This document shows positions 1 to 8,829 of a DNA stretch of 64,000 nt, in pieces. The first letter of the stretch is position 1, and every line of letters begins with the position of its first letter. Source of the stretch: Chryseobacterium piscicola (GTDB taxonomy: Bacteria; Bacteroidota; Bacteroidia; Flavobacteriales; Weeksellaceae); the NCBI RefSeq assembly GCF_900156685.1, contig NZ_FTOJ01000002.1:186001-250000 (forward strand). The letters are read 5' to 3'. The notes under the pieces were generated by a model. The model made no database searches and was not told where the DNA came from. It saw nothing but the letters and a program-made list of their open reading frames with translations. The position numbers were made by a program, and so were the translations under genes.

Positions 1-551
1 TAATCTCTTCCCATACCCAATGAAGCGTTACCAAGGTAAACTGCATTCATATTAGAATTTTTCAGATCAGAATCAACGCCCCATCCGTAGAAATTGTTTT
101 CACCTTCTTTGGTTACAGATGCTAAATAATTCTGGAGATCTGTAATGTTTTTAATGGCATCAATTTTAGAGATATTGGCTTGAATAGGCTTTATCCCATC
201 AGCGTTTCTCTTCTCCATATTCATATATGTCGCATACAGATCCTGAATTTTTTTACCTTCACTTCCGTCTGCAAATTTATCTTTCAAAAGAGAATTTAAA
301 ATCGTCATAGAATTGTTATCGGTATCATCAGCCAATTTGTTGAAACTTCCCCAAGTTGGTTTATCTGAAGGGATTTTTGCAGTTTTCATCCAGCTTCCGT
401 TTACATAATTGTAAAAGTCATCTTGTGGACGAACATTTTTATCCATATAATTTAGCTCAAGACCTTTTTCTGCAACAGTTTTTACCGTTTTTTGTGCATT
501 CAGAGCAACTGCTCCTGTCAAAAGAACTAATGACAAAGTGAGTTTCTTCAT
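1..551 (-). CDS. M13 family metallopeptidase, 5' part only
   Basis: N-terminal 183 residues of a neprilysin/PepO-like zinc endopeptidase; the rest runs off the left edge. It begins with MKKLTLSLVLLTGAVALNAQ, a Sec signal peptide, followed by the family's N-terminal block (LNYMDKNVRPQDDFYNYVNG) and ends at YLGNASLGMGRD. The zinc motif HExxH lies outside the window, so catalytic competence cannot be judged. The same blocks occur in the complete M13 gene at 16721-18802, so these are paralogues. This copy has a soluble-type signal peptide where the other has a lipoprotein signal. Start chosen at the ATG giving the signal peptide. Confidence 0.93.
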   Translation of the reverse strand, partial: MKKLTLSLVLLTGAVALNAQKTVKTVAEKGLELNYMDKNVRPQDDFYNYVNGSWMKTAKIPSDKPTWGSFNKLADDTDNNSMTILNSLLKDKFADGSEGKKIQDLYATYMNMEKRNADGIKPIQANISKIDAIKNITDLQNYLASVTKEGENNFYGWGVDSDLKNSNMNAVYLGNASLGMGRD

Positions 552-616
552 TTTTTATAATTTGTACTATAAGTATATTATGATTGAATATTGTTACTGA
601 AAATAAGAATTATTTA

Positions 617-1864
617 TTAAGAAATTAAAATTGAAACCAGATCCTGAATTACTTTCTGTGATACGAAATGCATGAAATCAAGCCTTTCAAGATGAGGCAT
701 AAACAGTTTTGAAGTATGTGTTTTGTCGCCAACTTTTATAGAATAATAAACCAAACCAATATCTTTTCCGTCTTCGCCTTTTCCGGGACCAGCAACTCCT
801 GTAGTAGAAAGGGAAATATCTGTCTTGAATAAATTCTGACAACCAGAAGCCATTTCCGAAGCCACTTCTTCACTTACAACAGTGTATTGGCTTACAGTTT
901 CTTTTTTTACCTTTAAAATATCAATTTTTTTCTGCGTATCGTAGGGTATAATTCCGCCTAAAAAATAGCTTGAACTTCCAGGATTTGAAGTAATCATTCT
1001 TGCCAATTCACCTCCTGTACAACTTTCTGCAGTTGATAATGTGAGTTTTTTCTCGCCTAAAATCTCAGCAAGAATTTTTGCAATTTTATCTTCTGAAGTA
1101 GCGATTACGTTTGGTTTTATTATAGGTAAAAGTTTTTGAATCTGATCTTCTAGTTGTTGCAGTAAAATAGTTTCGTTTTCTCCACTTGCTGTAATTCTTA
1201 ATTTTACCCGAGTGCCAACCGGAAGATAAGAAAGTGAAATGTGCGCGGGCAAAGCCAACTCCCAATCTTCAATCATATCTGCTAAAATACTCTCGGGAAT
1301 TCCTACAACAGAAACAATTCTTGTAGTAAGATAATTTAAACTAAATTTCTCCTTCAAATAAGGGATAATTTGATCTTTAATCAATGGTTTTACCTCATAA
1401 GGAACTCCTGGAAGACAAAAAACGATTTTTCCGTTTTCTTCCATCATCATACAAGGCGCTGTTCCAAAATGATTCTGAAAAACTGTAGATTTCGTAGGAA
1501 CAAAAGCCTGCTCACGATTTCTTTCGAGAATTTCTATTCTTCCGCGTTTTTCCATGTAAGCTTTAAGATGTTCGAAGGTAGTATCATCCAAAGCAATTTC
1601 ATCATTAAAAAAATCGGCAATTGCTTTTTTAGTTTTATCATCTCTCGTTGGTCCCAAACCGCCTGTAGTAATTACTAAATCTCCCAATTCAAAGGCAAAT
1701 TTCAAAGTGTTTTTAATGATTTCTATTTCGTCTGAAATCGTTAAAATTTGCACCACCCTGATTCCTATATTTTTAAGCTCAGTGGCTATGAAATTTGAAT
1801 TAGTATCCACTGTATTTCCAGATAAAATTTCGTCGCCTATCGTGATAAGAACTGCGTTTTGCAT
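617..1864 (-). CDS. cinA: CinA family nicotinamide mononucleotide deamidase-related protein
   Basis: 415-residue CinA with both usual domains: an N-terminal molybdopterin-binding-like domain (about 1-170, containing ITIGDEILSG and TTGGLGPTRDDKT) and a C-terminal deamidase domain (about 255-415, with STAESCTGGE and TTGVAGPG). Family members deamidate nicotinamide mononucleotide in pyridine nucleotide salvage; the N-terminal half has ADP-ribose pyrophosphatase activity in some. The reading frame is open a further 19 codons upstream, but the ATG at 1864 starts directly with MQNAVLITIGDE, the usual N-terminus, so the longer form is rejected. The gene follows the M13 fragment in the opposite reading order but on the same strand, with 65 bp between them. 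Confidence 0.95.
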   Translation of the reverse strand: MQNAVLITIGDEILSGNTVDTNSNFIATELKNIGIRVVQILTISDEIEIIKNTLKFAFELGDLVITTGGLGPTRDDKTKKAIADFFNDEIALDDTTFEHLKAYMEKRGRIEILERNREQAFVPTKSTVFQNHFGTAPCMMMEENGKIVFCLPGVPYEVKPLIKDQIIPYLKEKFSLNYLTTRIVSVVGIPESILADMIEDWELALPAHISLSYLPVGTRVKLRITASGENETILLQQLEDQIQKLLPIIKPNVIATSEDKIAKILAEILGEKKLTLSTAESCTGGELARMITSNPGSSSYFLGGIIPYDTQKKIDILKVKKETVSQYTVVSEEVASEMASGCQNLFKTDISLSTTGVAGPGKGEDGKDIGLVYYSIKVGDKTHTSKLFMPHLERLDFMHFVSQKVIQDLVSILIS

Positions 1865-1938
1865 GATTTTAATTTTGAAAAAATTTAGTACAAATGACGT
1901 GAAAATCTCTCTAGCGAACAAAAGAAAATGATTTTTTA

Positions 1939-1946
1939 TATCTTTG
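1939..1946 (+). promoter_or_regulatory. -7 element of the DUF7832-like gene
   Basis: TATCTTTG fits the Bacteroidota -7 consensus TAnnTTTG and lies 32 bp before the ATG at 1979. No convincing -33 TTG at 17-23 bp upstream. Confidence 0.5.
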
Positions 1947-1978
1947 ATTTTTTACTGTCTACAACTATTACCAAGATT

Positions 1979-2455
1979 ATGACTAAATATGATGATGCTT
2001 CTTGGCATTATGGAGGAGATTTTTCTGACGAAATTCCTAAAAAAAACGGAGCAACCCACACCGGGATGTTTCTTAATTGGTGCATTAACCATAATTTCCA
2101 TTCCAAAGAACTTCAAGAAGACTATGAAAATGAAATTGAAAGCTTAAAAAGACGAGAAATCACTGGAGCAGATTTCGTGATAGATCAGCTGGAAGGAAAG
2201 TTTACAGAATACGAATTGAATGATTTTGGAAATGCTTTCGCCAAAGATTATTACGTTGACGAAACTGATTTTGCAAATAAATTCAGCTCATTTGCTACTG
2301 ATTATATCAATATTTTTGATTCTATAGCCGAAGAAAACGATTTTGAATACGAAACTTTTTATCACATAGAAGATACCTACGAAAACTATGACTTGATGAA
2401 GCAGGTTATTGACCATCGTTTTCTAGAATGGAAAGAATATAAAAATCTGAATTGA
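1979..2455 (+). CDS. DUF7832-like conserved protein
   Basis: 158-residue acidic cytosolic protein without signal peptide or membrane segment. The N-terminus (YDDASWHYGGDF, then GATHTGMFLNWCI) and the central ITGADFVIDQ and FAKDYY blocks match, from memory, the uncharacterised DUF7832 group. No enzymatic motif visible. The ATG at 1979 is preferred over a 17-codon upstream extension because the family begins right at this point and the -7 element sits inside the extension. Function unknown; it may be a small stand-alone adaptor or immunity-like protein but nothing in the neighbourhood supports a specific role. Confidence 0.75.
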   Translation: MTKYDDASWHYGGDFSDEIPKKNGATHTGMFLNWCINHNFHSKELQEDYENEIESLKRREITGADFVIDQLEGKFTEYELNDFGNAFAKDYYVDETDFANKFSSFATDYINIFDSIAEENDFEYETFYHIEDTYENYDLMKQVIDHRFLEWKEYKNLN

Positions 2456-2556
2456 AATTATGCGCAAAAAACCTAAGAGGTTTCAATCATCAATATTTTT
2501 CTCTTAATAAAACTTAAATCCTTACATCTTTTTAATGATTCAAAAGATTTTAATTT

Positions 2557-3291
2557 TTAAGAAAAAACCTTTAAAAATTGTTCCTTAAAACTGGATGAAA
2601 CTTCTATTTCAGTATGATCAGAAAGGGTAGCCGTTCCGCTTTTGTGGTAAGATTTTACAAACCCAGTATTGATAATGTGCGAACGATGAACTCTCACAAA
2701 AGGATTATCTAGTAAATCATCAAAATGTTTTAAAAACCGGCAAACCATTTTCTTTGAACCGTCTGTAAGGTAAACTTGCGTGAAATTTCCATCAGCCTGA
2801 AGTCTCACAATATCTTCTGTCTTTACCACATCAAAACCCTGCAAAGTTGGGAGAATCAACTGTTGTTTTTCGGGTTTTAATTTTAAATTTTCAAGAAGAA
2901 TTTTATTGCGGTTGAGTTCTTCTTTATTTTGAATGCTTTCAGCCACTTTATTGACTGCCACAATCAATTCCTGAATGTCAATTGGTTTTAAAATATAATA
3001 ACTCGCAGATTTATTCAAAGCCTGAAGCGAATATTGTGAAAATGCGGTGATGAATATCGTTTCGTAGGAGAATTCTTTGGTAGCTTCCAACACATCAAAA
3101 GCATTCCCGAAAGGCATTTCTACGTCAAGAAAAACCAATTGAGGTGAGGTTTCGGCAATCAACGGAACGGCTTCTTTAATGTTTTCCGCTTCACCCAAAA
3201 TCTCGATTTGCGGACAGTATTTTGTGAGATAATTTCTTAGAACTTCTCTGGCAATTTTTTCGTCGTCTACGATTACAGATTTTATTTTCAT
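2557..3291 (-). CDS. LytTR family two-component response regulator
   Basis: 244 residues. Receiver domain about 4-120 with the acidic pocket at D9-D10, phosphoacceptor D56 (VFLDVEMP) and switch lysine K102 (YYILKPID); LytTR DNA-binding domain about 145-242 (DIVRLQADGNFTQVYL, then VRVHRSHIIN). LytTR domains bind two direct half-sites on one DNA face about 21 bp apart. It is the last gene of a minus-strand operon, 10 bp after the WG-like gene and behind the LytS-type kinase at 4294-6063, which is the obvious partner. Three nearby promoters carry exactly such 21-bp-spaced repeats (see 6105, 7959, 8830), so this is the likely binder. Confidence 0.95.
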   Translation of the reverse strand: MKIKSVIVDDEKIAREVLRNYLTKYCPQIEILGEAENIKEAVPLIAETSPQLVFLDVEMPFGNAFDVLEATKEFSYETIFITAFSQYSLQALNKSASYYILKPIDIQELIVAVNKVAESIQNKEELNRNKILLENLKLKPEKQQLILPTLQGFDVVKTEDIVRLQADGNFTQVYLTDGSKKMVCRFLKHFDDLLDNPFVRVHRSHIINTGFVKSYHKSGTATLSDHTEIEVSSSFKEQFLKVFS

Positions 3292-3301
3292 TATCTATTT
3301 T

Positions 3302-4282
3302 TTAGTTAGAATTTTCTTTTAGATCGATGCTATTCCAGTATTTTTTTGGAAACAAAATTTGCTTGTTTTTTACATCGATATAAAAGGAAATATAATCAAA
3401 CACACGGTTATCTTCATTTCGTGAAAACGTTAATTCGTTGTTGTATCGATCTGTGCCTAATCTAAATTTTTTGGGATTAAATGTAAACAAATTTTGCTGA
3501 GATGTTATAGATTCACTGATGTAACAAAGGAATGTTTGTTCTTCTGTTTTTTTTATATCGAAATGTGGATATTCTGCAGCAGGTCCAGTTGTCGCTTCAT
3601 CAATAGGATAGGTCTTTTCTTTGATCTGTATTTCTTTTGTCTTTAAGAAGGTAGCCACTTTTTTAAAGTCTTTCAGCCGGGTTTTTGTTTTAAATAATGA
3701 GTTGAAATTTTCGTCAAAAAAACTTGTGTGTTTGGCACTATGTACTACATAAATATTATTTAATTTAGAATCTAAATAAGCATCAACGCTAGCAAAATCT
3801 ACACTCGTTAAAATTTCAGAAATGTTATTTTTTGCGATTACGTCCGCTTTTCCGTTGCTGTTAATTCCAAATAAATAATCTTCTTCTTGTATTACATCAT
3901 GATACATTTTTGGAAGTTGAATTCTTTGTTCAAGATTTTTATTATCCATTAAAAAACCACTTTTTTCATCGTGAATGTAGATGTATTCAGATTTGTTCAA
4001 ATCAATTAAATATGCTCCAGTAATGTATTGTATACTTTCCGTTTTACCTGTTTTTTTATTAACAATGAGTGGGTCTATTGCTTTGCTCATCAATACAAAA
4101 TAGGGAGAGTTATGGTTTAAAATATATAGTTTCCAATCATATTTGGGTTCTACTACTTCATTACCCTGAGCATCTACAACGCCCATTTTGTAATCATGCC
4201 GAAACTCATAAAAATTTTGATTTTGTGCTGAAATATTCCAGAGAATTAGTATGAAAATAAACAAACTTATTTTTTTAGTCAT
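3302..4282 (-). CDS. secreted WG-repeat-like protein between kinase and regulator
   Basis: 326 residues with a Sec signal peptide (MTKKISLFIFILILWNISAQ). Residues about 30-50 read YKMGVVDAQGNEVVEPKYD, the hallmark of a WG repeat (KxGxxDxxGxxVxxxxYD); the remainder is beta-rich and unassigned, with a recurring pattern of short statements on residues, so a beta-propeller-like shape is possible. It sits 11 bp after the kinase gene and 10 bp before the response regulator gene. An exported protein in this position suggests a periplasmic accessory of the sensor, for example a ligand-binding or load-sensing partner for its TPR region. That role is inference; no family function is known to me. Confidence 0.7.
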   Translation of the reverse strand: MTKKISLFIFILILWNISAQNQNFYEFRHDYKMGVVDAQGNEVVEPKYDWKLYILNHNSPYFVLMSKAIDPLIVNKKTGKTESIQYITGAYLIDLNKSEYIYIHDEKSGFLMDNKNLEQRIQLPKMYHDVIQEEDYLFGINSNGKADVIAKNNISEILTSVDFASVDAYLDSKLNNIYVVHSAKHTSFFDENFNSLFKTKTRLKDFKKVATFLKTKEIQIKEKTYPIDEATTGPAAEYPHFDIKKTEEQTFLCYISESITSQQNLFTFNPKKFRLGTDRYNNELTFSRNEDNRVFDYISFYIDVKNKQILFPKKYWNSIDLKENSN

Positions 4283-4293
4283 CTTTCCTAATT

Positions 4294-6063
4294 TTAAATC
4301 TTAATTATTACCAAAACACCATTGGCGTTAGGTTTGTCAGTAATTTCAGTACTTATATTTTTCTGATACAAATCATTCAGCAAAGCAATTCTTTCCAAAG
4401 TGTTTTTCATGCCGCGGCCTTTTCTGGTTTTCTGATGCTCGGTTTTTTGCTTTTTACTTTCTTCGATGCCAATGCCGTTGTCTTCGATGGTGATTTTCAG
4501 ATTTTCAGACGATTTCTCGAATTTTAATTTTAGAAATCCTTTCGTAGTTCGGTAACGCAAGCCGTGCCAGACAGCGTTTTCAAGGAACGGTTGCACCAGC
4601 ATTCCGGGAACTTTCAAACTTTGAGTATTCAGACTTTCATCGACCTCGATTTCATAATCAAACCTATCTGCAAAACGGGTTTTTTCCAAAGCCAGATAAT
4701 TCTGAAGCAAATCTAATTCCTGCTGAAACGGAATAAAATCTTCTGTAGAATTTTCCATCACGCCCCGCATCAATTTTGAAAATTTGGTTAAATATTGGTT
4801 GGCTTCCAGCTCGTTATTCGTTGCAATAAAATGATTCACAGAGTTTAAGCTATTAAAAATAAAATGCGGATTCATCTCACGGCGCAGCGACTGTAAAGCG
4901 ATTTTCTTATTCTTAATCTGAACTTTTTTCAATGTTCTGAAAATGAAGAATATTAAACCAATTAAAATAGCCAATGCTGCAATCAAACTGTAATTAAAGA
5001 GATTTTTCTTTCTTATTAGTTCGTCTTTCAGCTTTTTTTCCTGCTCGAGTTGTGAAATTCGCTGTTCGGTATCTTCAAGAATTTTATTATCTACTAAACT
5101 TCGGTCTTTAGAAACCAAATCTGGTAATTTCCCAAGAAAATCACGATACAATTGCACGGAAGCATTGGTGTTTTGAGAAATTGCATACAAACTATCGAGT
5201 CGTTTTACACTTTTTTGTGCTTCAAGAGTATGACCTTTATTCAAAGCAATATCATAAGCATTTTTTAATAAAACAATGGCTTCTTTAGGGTCGTTTTTTT
5301 TAATGTAAATATCAGCAAGTTCTTGGATTTGCTCCACTTTTTTCTGAGAATTATCCTTTACGAAATCTTCTTTTAAAACCTCCTTTTTCGCTTTGATTGC
5401 TTTATCAAAGTCTTTGTTTACAACGTAGAGATCGGTCAGTTTTTGGTTGATTGCCAAAGCTTGCTGTGGAGATTCATCTTTTGATATTTTGTAGGCAGCT
5501 GTAAGATTTTCTTCCGCTTTTGGGATGTCTTTTTCTTCAAGATTTGCTTCTGCCATTTGAGAATATCCGGTTGCAAGATCTTCCTTGTTATTTTCTTTTT
5601 CGCTGATTTGAATGTTGTTTTGGATGGCTTCCATTCTCATCACGGGTGAGCTTGAATTCAGCCTTGAAGCATCGTTTGAATTCTGTATTTTTTTGGTCTT
5701 AGAATAGCCAACTTTTGATGCTACCTCATAATTTTTTGCGGCAGCTTTCAATTTATTCTGATTTTCTTGCGACTGCGCCAATTTTCTTGCGACTTTCTCC
5801 AGATTCTGCTTGTCATTCAGCGTTTCGTAGATGTTTTTAGATTTTAAAAAATATTCTTCACTTTTAGAAAAATTAGAGGCATTAAAATAAGACTCACCAA
5901 TCTTAAAATAAGACTCTGCTTCTGCAGATTCATCCTTTTTTTCGACTGCTTTTCTCAATATTTTACTTTCGCTGGAAACTTCTTTCGCAACATTGACTTG
6001 AGAATAAGTGTTATTCCAAAGAAATGTGAAGACCAAGGCAAAAAATAAATGGTAAAATTTCAT
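4294..6063 (-). CDS. TPR-containing LytS-type sensor histidine kinase
   Basis: 589 residues: signal peptide (1-21), periplasmic TPR-like helical repeats about 35-320, coiled coil about 325-350, one membrane helix about 354-375 (FNYSLIAALAILIGLIFFIF), His_kinase domain with phosphoacceptor H400 in REMNPHFIFNSLNS, and a GHKL ATPase domain (N box FLENAVWHGL, G box DNGIGI, and GRGMKNTLERI). This architecture is common for Bacteroidota kinases that pair with LytTR regulators. First gene of a three-gene operon with a WG-like exported protein and the regulator. Its start lies only 5 bp from a divergent -7 element on its own strand, so the mRNA may be almost leaderless. The signal sensed is unknown; TPRs suggest a protein or envelope-stress cue. 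Confidence 0.93.
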   Translation of the reverse strand: MKFYHLFFALVFTFLWNNTYSQVNVAKEVSSESKILRKAVEKKDESAEAESYFKIGESYFNASNFSKSEEYFLKSKNIYETLNDKQNLEKVARKLAQSQENQNKLKAAAKNYEVASKVGYSKTKKIQNSNDASRLNSSSPVMRMEAIQNNIQISEKENNKEDLATGYSQMAEANLEEKDIPKAEENLTAAYKISKDESPQQALAINQKLTDLYVVNKDFDKAIKAKKEVLKEDFVKDNSQKKVEQIQELADIYIKKNDPKEAIVLLKNAYDIALNKGHTLEAQKSVKRLDSLYAISQNTNASVQLYRDFLGKLPDLVSKDRSLVDNKILEDTEQRISQLEQEKKLKDELIRKKNLFNYSLIAALAILIGLIFFIFRTLKKVQIKNKKIALQSLRREMNPHFIFNSLNSVNHFIATNNELEANQYLTKFSKLMRGVMENSTEDFIPFQQELDLLQNYLALEKTRFADRFDYEIEVDESLNTQSLKVPGMLVQPFLENAVWHGLRYRTTKGFLKLKFEKSSENLKITIEDNGIGIEESKKQKTEHQKTRKGRGMKNTLERIALLNDLYQKNISTEITDKPNANGVLVIIKI

Positions 6064-6067
6064 AAAA

Positions 6068-6075
6068 CAAAGATA
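6068..6075 (-). promoter_or_regulatory. -7 element of the kinase operon
   Basis: Read on the minus strand this is TATCTTTG, matching TAnnTTTG, 4 bp before the kinase ATG at 6063. The upstream double box at 6105-6133 begins 29 bp away, so the same operator could also control this promoter. Confidence 0.5.
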
Positions 6076-6104
6076 TACATATAATTGAAGTACGAAAAAT
6101 GATT

Positions 6105-6169
6105 CACCAAGTGAAAAATAGGTTTCACCAAGTTGGTTTCAAACAGCTTTTAAAAGGCAATTAAGTTTG
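6105..6169 (+). promoter_or_regulatory. 21-bp-spaced double box plus -7 element (copy 1 of 3)
   Basis: Two CACCAAGT copies at 6105-6112 and 6126-6133, start-to-start distance 21 bp, followed by TAAGTTTG (TAnnTTTG) at 6162-6169. No -33 TTG is at the expected place, which fits an activator-dependent promoter. The layout is shared with 7959-8022 and 8830-8893. Direct repeats two helical turns apart are the typical LytTR target; assignment to the regulator at 2557-3291 is inference from proximity. Confidence 0.75.
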
Positions 6170-6193
6170 CAGTATAATTTAAACTTAATTATC

Positions 6194-6769
6194 ATGAAAA
6201 ATTTATCCTATTTAGTTCATTTTGTCGTGTTATTGTGTAGCTCTAACATTCAATCTCAGACCAAATTAATATCCTATAAAAGCCACAGCGGTGATATGAA
6301 ATATTTTGAAAAAAGTATTGTAGAAGACCATTACAATACCAATTATTCTAATCTTGGAGCTGCACCGGAAAGATTTGTGACTAATTCAAAATTAGACAGT
6401 GTGATTATCATTGACGACAAAAAAAGCATCATTGTAACATCAACATTTTGTAAAACCCGAAGAAGCGAAACCCCAGAAAAATGGAAACCAGGAAGAGATA
6501 CCGTTTATAATCATGCAATTTTTTCTAACGAAAATATTGATAACGTAAAAAAAATACTTAAAGAAAATTACAACTTTCAAAACGATATAGACAGTACTGT
6601 TTTTCTGAAATATGACAAGAAAACAAAAACTTACAAGCCAATTTCCACGAAAAAAATAATCAAAAAAGCTGAGATAAATAATTTCAAATCAAAAGAGGAA
6701 ATGATGTATTTATTTGTAATAAGTATTGCTGTATTTGCTTCAATATTTATCTATAGAAAAAATCGTTAA
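6194..6769 (+). CDS. exported protein with C-terminal membrane anchor, unknown function
   Basis: 191 residues: signal peptide (MKNLSYLVHFVVLLCSSNIQSQ), an extracytoplasmic middle part with no family I recognise, and a C-terminal membrane helix (YLFVISIAVFASIFIY) followed by RKNR, so a protein anchored with its bulk in the periplasm. An earlier in-frame TTG at 6167 overlaps the -7 element and is rejected. It is first in a two-gene unit behind double-box promoter copy 1, transcribed away from the kinase operon, so it is probably a direct target of the LytTR regulator. Confidence 0.7.
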   Translation: MKNLSYLVHFVVLLCSSNIQSQTKLISYKSHSGDMKYFEKSIVEDHYNTNYSNLGAAPERFVTNSKLDSVIIIDDKKSIIVTSTFCKTRRSETPEKWKPGRDTVYNHAIFSNENIDNVKKILKENYNFQNDIDSTVFLKYDKKTKTYKPISTKKIIKKAEINNFKSKEEMMYLFVISIAVFASIFIYRKNR

Positions 6770-6796
6770 AATCTTACAATTGTGTATAGTAAATCA

Positions 6797-7933
6797 ATGA
6801 ATGTAGGAAAACTTACTATTTTTTTTAGCTGTTTTTTTCTACAATTTATCCTTTTCTTTCCGTTGAATTTTTTAAGTGATTTGCAGTTAAAAATTACTTA
6901 TTTCATATTTGGAGATTTTACTCGATTGGTTTTAGAACACTTCTTCAATAAAAAGACCATCAGAATAGATTACAGTTCAGATAGTTATTCGATGTTGGTT
7001 TTAATCATTATTTTACTTTTTACATCGGTGATTCTGAGTTTTCTGATAAAGAAAAAATGGGCAAAACGTTTTTTATTGACAACAAAATATATTTGTGTGA
7101 TATACATTTCTATTATTTTAATAAAATATGGTATTGACAAAATTTTCAAAACCCAATTTCCGGAGCCTGAATCTAATATTCTGTTCACAAGGTTTGGAAA
7201 CTTAGATAAAGATATTTTATACTGGAGTACAATAGGAACGTCTAAAATTTACAACACGATTATTGGATGTATTGAATTTTTATCAGGAATTCTATTGTTG
7301 TTCAGACGTTTTCAGTTTTTGGGATTGTTATTTGCGATTATATGTTTTACTCAAATACTGATCATCAATATTGGGTTTGATATTTCCGTAAAATTCTTTT
7401 CCTTCATTTTACTTTTAATGAGCATCTTTCTTGTAAGAAAAACCGGATGGAAACTTTTTCTGAAAATTATTAAACTTCCAAAAGAAACTTTTCTTAACCC
7501 AGCTTCATTTCTTCCGTATAAAACTTTTTTAAAGATTGTCATTTTAGGAATCGTATTTATCAAAATTGGGATGCCGTATTTGGATGAAAATTTTCACACC
7601 AATGACAAAATTAATTCAACACAATTAAAAGGAGCTTATCAGATCACTTCTTCCGAAAGTCCATATCAATACGTATTCTTTCATAAAGACCAATACTTGA
7701 TTTTTATGGAAAAGTCTTCGGAAAAGATGACCGCATTTCATTATGATGTTTCTTTTGACAACCAATTGATTCTTGAAGATAACCAACACAACATTTCAAA
7801 GCATTTCTTCGCGAAAAGCAAGAAAGATAGTTCTATTATTTTTTCTTTTAATAATCAATTGATCAATGCTAAATCGATTAACCATAAAAAAATGAATGTG
7901 TTACAAGAAAGGTTTCATGTATTGATAGATTAA
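6797..7933 (+). CDS. polytopic membrane protein, DoxX-like core
   Basis: About 378 residues (a GTG five codons earlier is also possible). Hydrophobic segments fall near 10-30, 65-85, 95-115, 150-170, 175-195, 200-217 and 245-265; the middle set (SKIYNTIIGCIEFLSGILLL, then RFQFLGLLFAIICF) resembles DoxX-type membrane proteins. The last 110 residues are hydrophilic and likely periplasmic. It starts 27 bp after the upstream gene and shares its promoter. DoxX-like assignment is by general pattern only; the C-terminal domain is unrecognised. Base composition is very A/T rich, like its neighbour. Confidence 0.6.
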   Translation: MNVGKLTIFFSCFFLQFILFFPLNFLSDLQLKITYFIFGDFTRLVLEHFFNKKTIRIDYSSDSYSMLVLIIILLFTSVILSFLIKKKWAKRFLLTTKYICVIYISIILIKYGIDKIFKTQFPEPESNILFTRFGNLDKDILYWSTIGTSKIYNTIIGCIEFLSGILLLFRRFQFLGLLFAIICFTQILIINIGFDISVKFFSFILLLMSIFLVRKTGWKLFLKIIKLPKETFLNPASFLPYKTFLKIVILGIVFIKIGMPYLDENFHTNDKINSTQLKGAYQITSSESPYQYVFFHKDQYLIFMEKSSEKMTAFHYDVSFDNQLILEDNQHNISKHFFAKSKKDSSIIFSFNNQLINAKSINHKKMNVLQERFHVLID

Positions 7934-7958
7934 CCATTAATCGCAGCAAATATTCTTT

Positions 7959-8022
7959 CACCAAGTGAAAACCTCAGTTTACCAAGTTTACAAAAATTCA
8001 GTTAGTATTAGAAGTAATTTTG
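7959..8022 (+). promoter_or_regulatory. 21-bp-spaced double box plus -7 element (copy 2 of 3)
   Basis: CACCAAGT at 7959-7966 and TACCAAGT at 7980-7987, 21 bp apart, then TAATTTTG (TAnnTTTG) at 8015-8022. The spacer between boxes (GAAAACCTCAGTT) is almost identical to that of copy 3. Drives the SIMPL gene at 8103. Confidence 0.75.
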
Positions 8023-8102
8023 CTTTAGAAATTTAAAACAAGAAATTATGAAATCGAAGAAACGATTGCATAATACCGATAAAAACAATAAATATTTACA
8101 TT

Positions 8103-8777
8103 ATGAAACTGAAACACCTTTTATTAGTAGGAATCTTTGCAGCAGGAAGTTTGGTGAATGCGCAGGAAATCAAAAAAAACGCAATCGAGGTAACAGGAGT
8201 TGCCGAAATGGAAGTGGAACCTGATGAAATCATCTTTAGCATCGGGATAAAAGCCGACAACAAAAATCAATTAGCCGACAACGAAAAACTTTTATTTGAA
8301 ACGCTGAAAACCAACGGAGTGAAAAATGAAGATGTCAAATTCAAATCAATGTACCAGAATTTGTATTCTAAAACAACCAAGTTTACCAAGAGTTTTCAGT
8401 TTAAAGTAAATGCTAAAACCAATGTCAGTAAGCTTTTTGAAGATTTAAACCAGAAATGGGTAAGCAATCTGAATATTGCCGAAATTAAAAACACAAAAAT
8501 TGCAGATTTCAGAAAAACGGTAAAAATCAATGCCTTGAAAGCGGCCAAAGAAAAAGCAGATTATCTTTTGGAAAGCATCGGAAAAAAAACCGGAACGCCT
8601 TTGGAAATCACCGAAATTGAAGATTACATGAGTGACTCTGTAATGCCCGTAGCTTACAGAAGCAAAATGGCCAACGTACAGATGGAAGCAGCCGACCAAA
8701 GTGTTGATTTTGCTTTTGATAACATAGAAAATATTAAGCTGAAATTCAGCATCAAAACGAGATACGAAATTCTTTAG
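8103..8777 (+). CDS. SIMPL domain (DUF541) protein
   Basis: 224 residues with a signal peptide (MKLKHLLLVGIFAAGSLVNAQ) and a SIMPL domain over most of the mature protein (EVTGVAEMEVEPDEIIFSIG near the start, AADQSVDFAF and IKLKFSIKTRYEI at the end). SIMPL proteins are secreted or periplasmic oligomers of poorly known role, linked in some bacteria to oxidative or envelope stress. It has its own double-box promoter (copy 2) and its own terminator at 8787, so it is a separate unit in the proposed regulon. The leader of about 75 nt contains an out-of-frame ATG at 8048. Confidence 0.9.
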   Translation: MKLKHLLLVGIFAAGSLVNAQEIKKNAIEVTGVAEMEVEPDEIIFSIGIKADNKNQLADNEKLLFETLKTNGVKNEDVKFKSMYQNLYSKTTKFTKSFQFKVNAKTNVSKLFEDLNQKWVSNLNIAEIKNTKIADFRKTVKINALKAAKEKADYLLESIGKKTGTPLEITEIEDYMSDSVMPVAYRSKMANVQMEAADQSVDFAFDNIENIKLKFSIKTRYEIL

Positions 8778-8786
8778 TTTTTTATG

Positions 8787-8816
8787 AGGCAGTCTGAAAT
8801 GGCTGTCTTTTTTTTT
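8787..8816 (+). terminator. terminator after the SIMPL gene
   Basis: AGGCAGTC (8787-8794) pairs with GGCTGTCT (8801-8808) through 8 pairs including two G-U, followed by a run of nine or so T. Confidence 0.75.
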
Positions 8817-8829
8817 GTCTAAAAACTTC

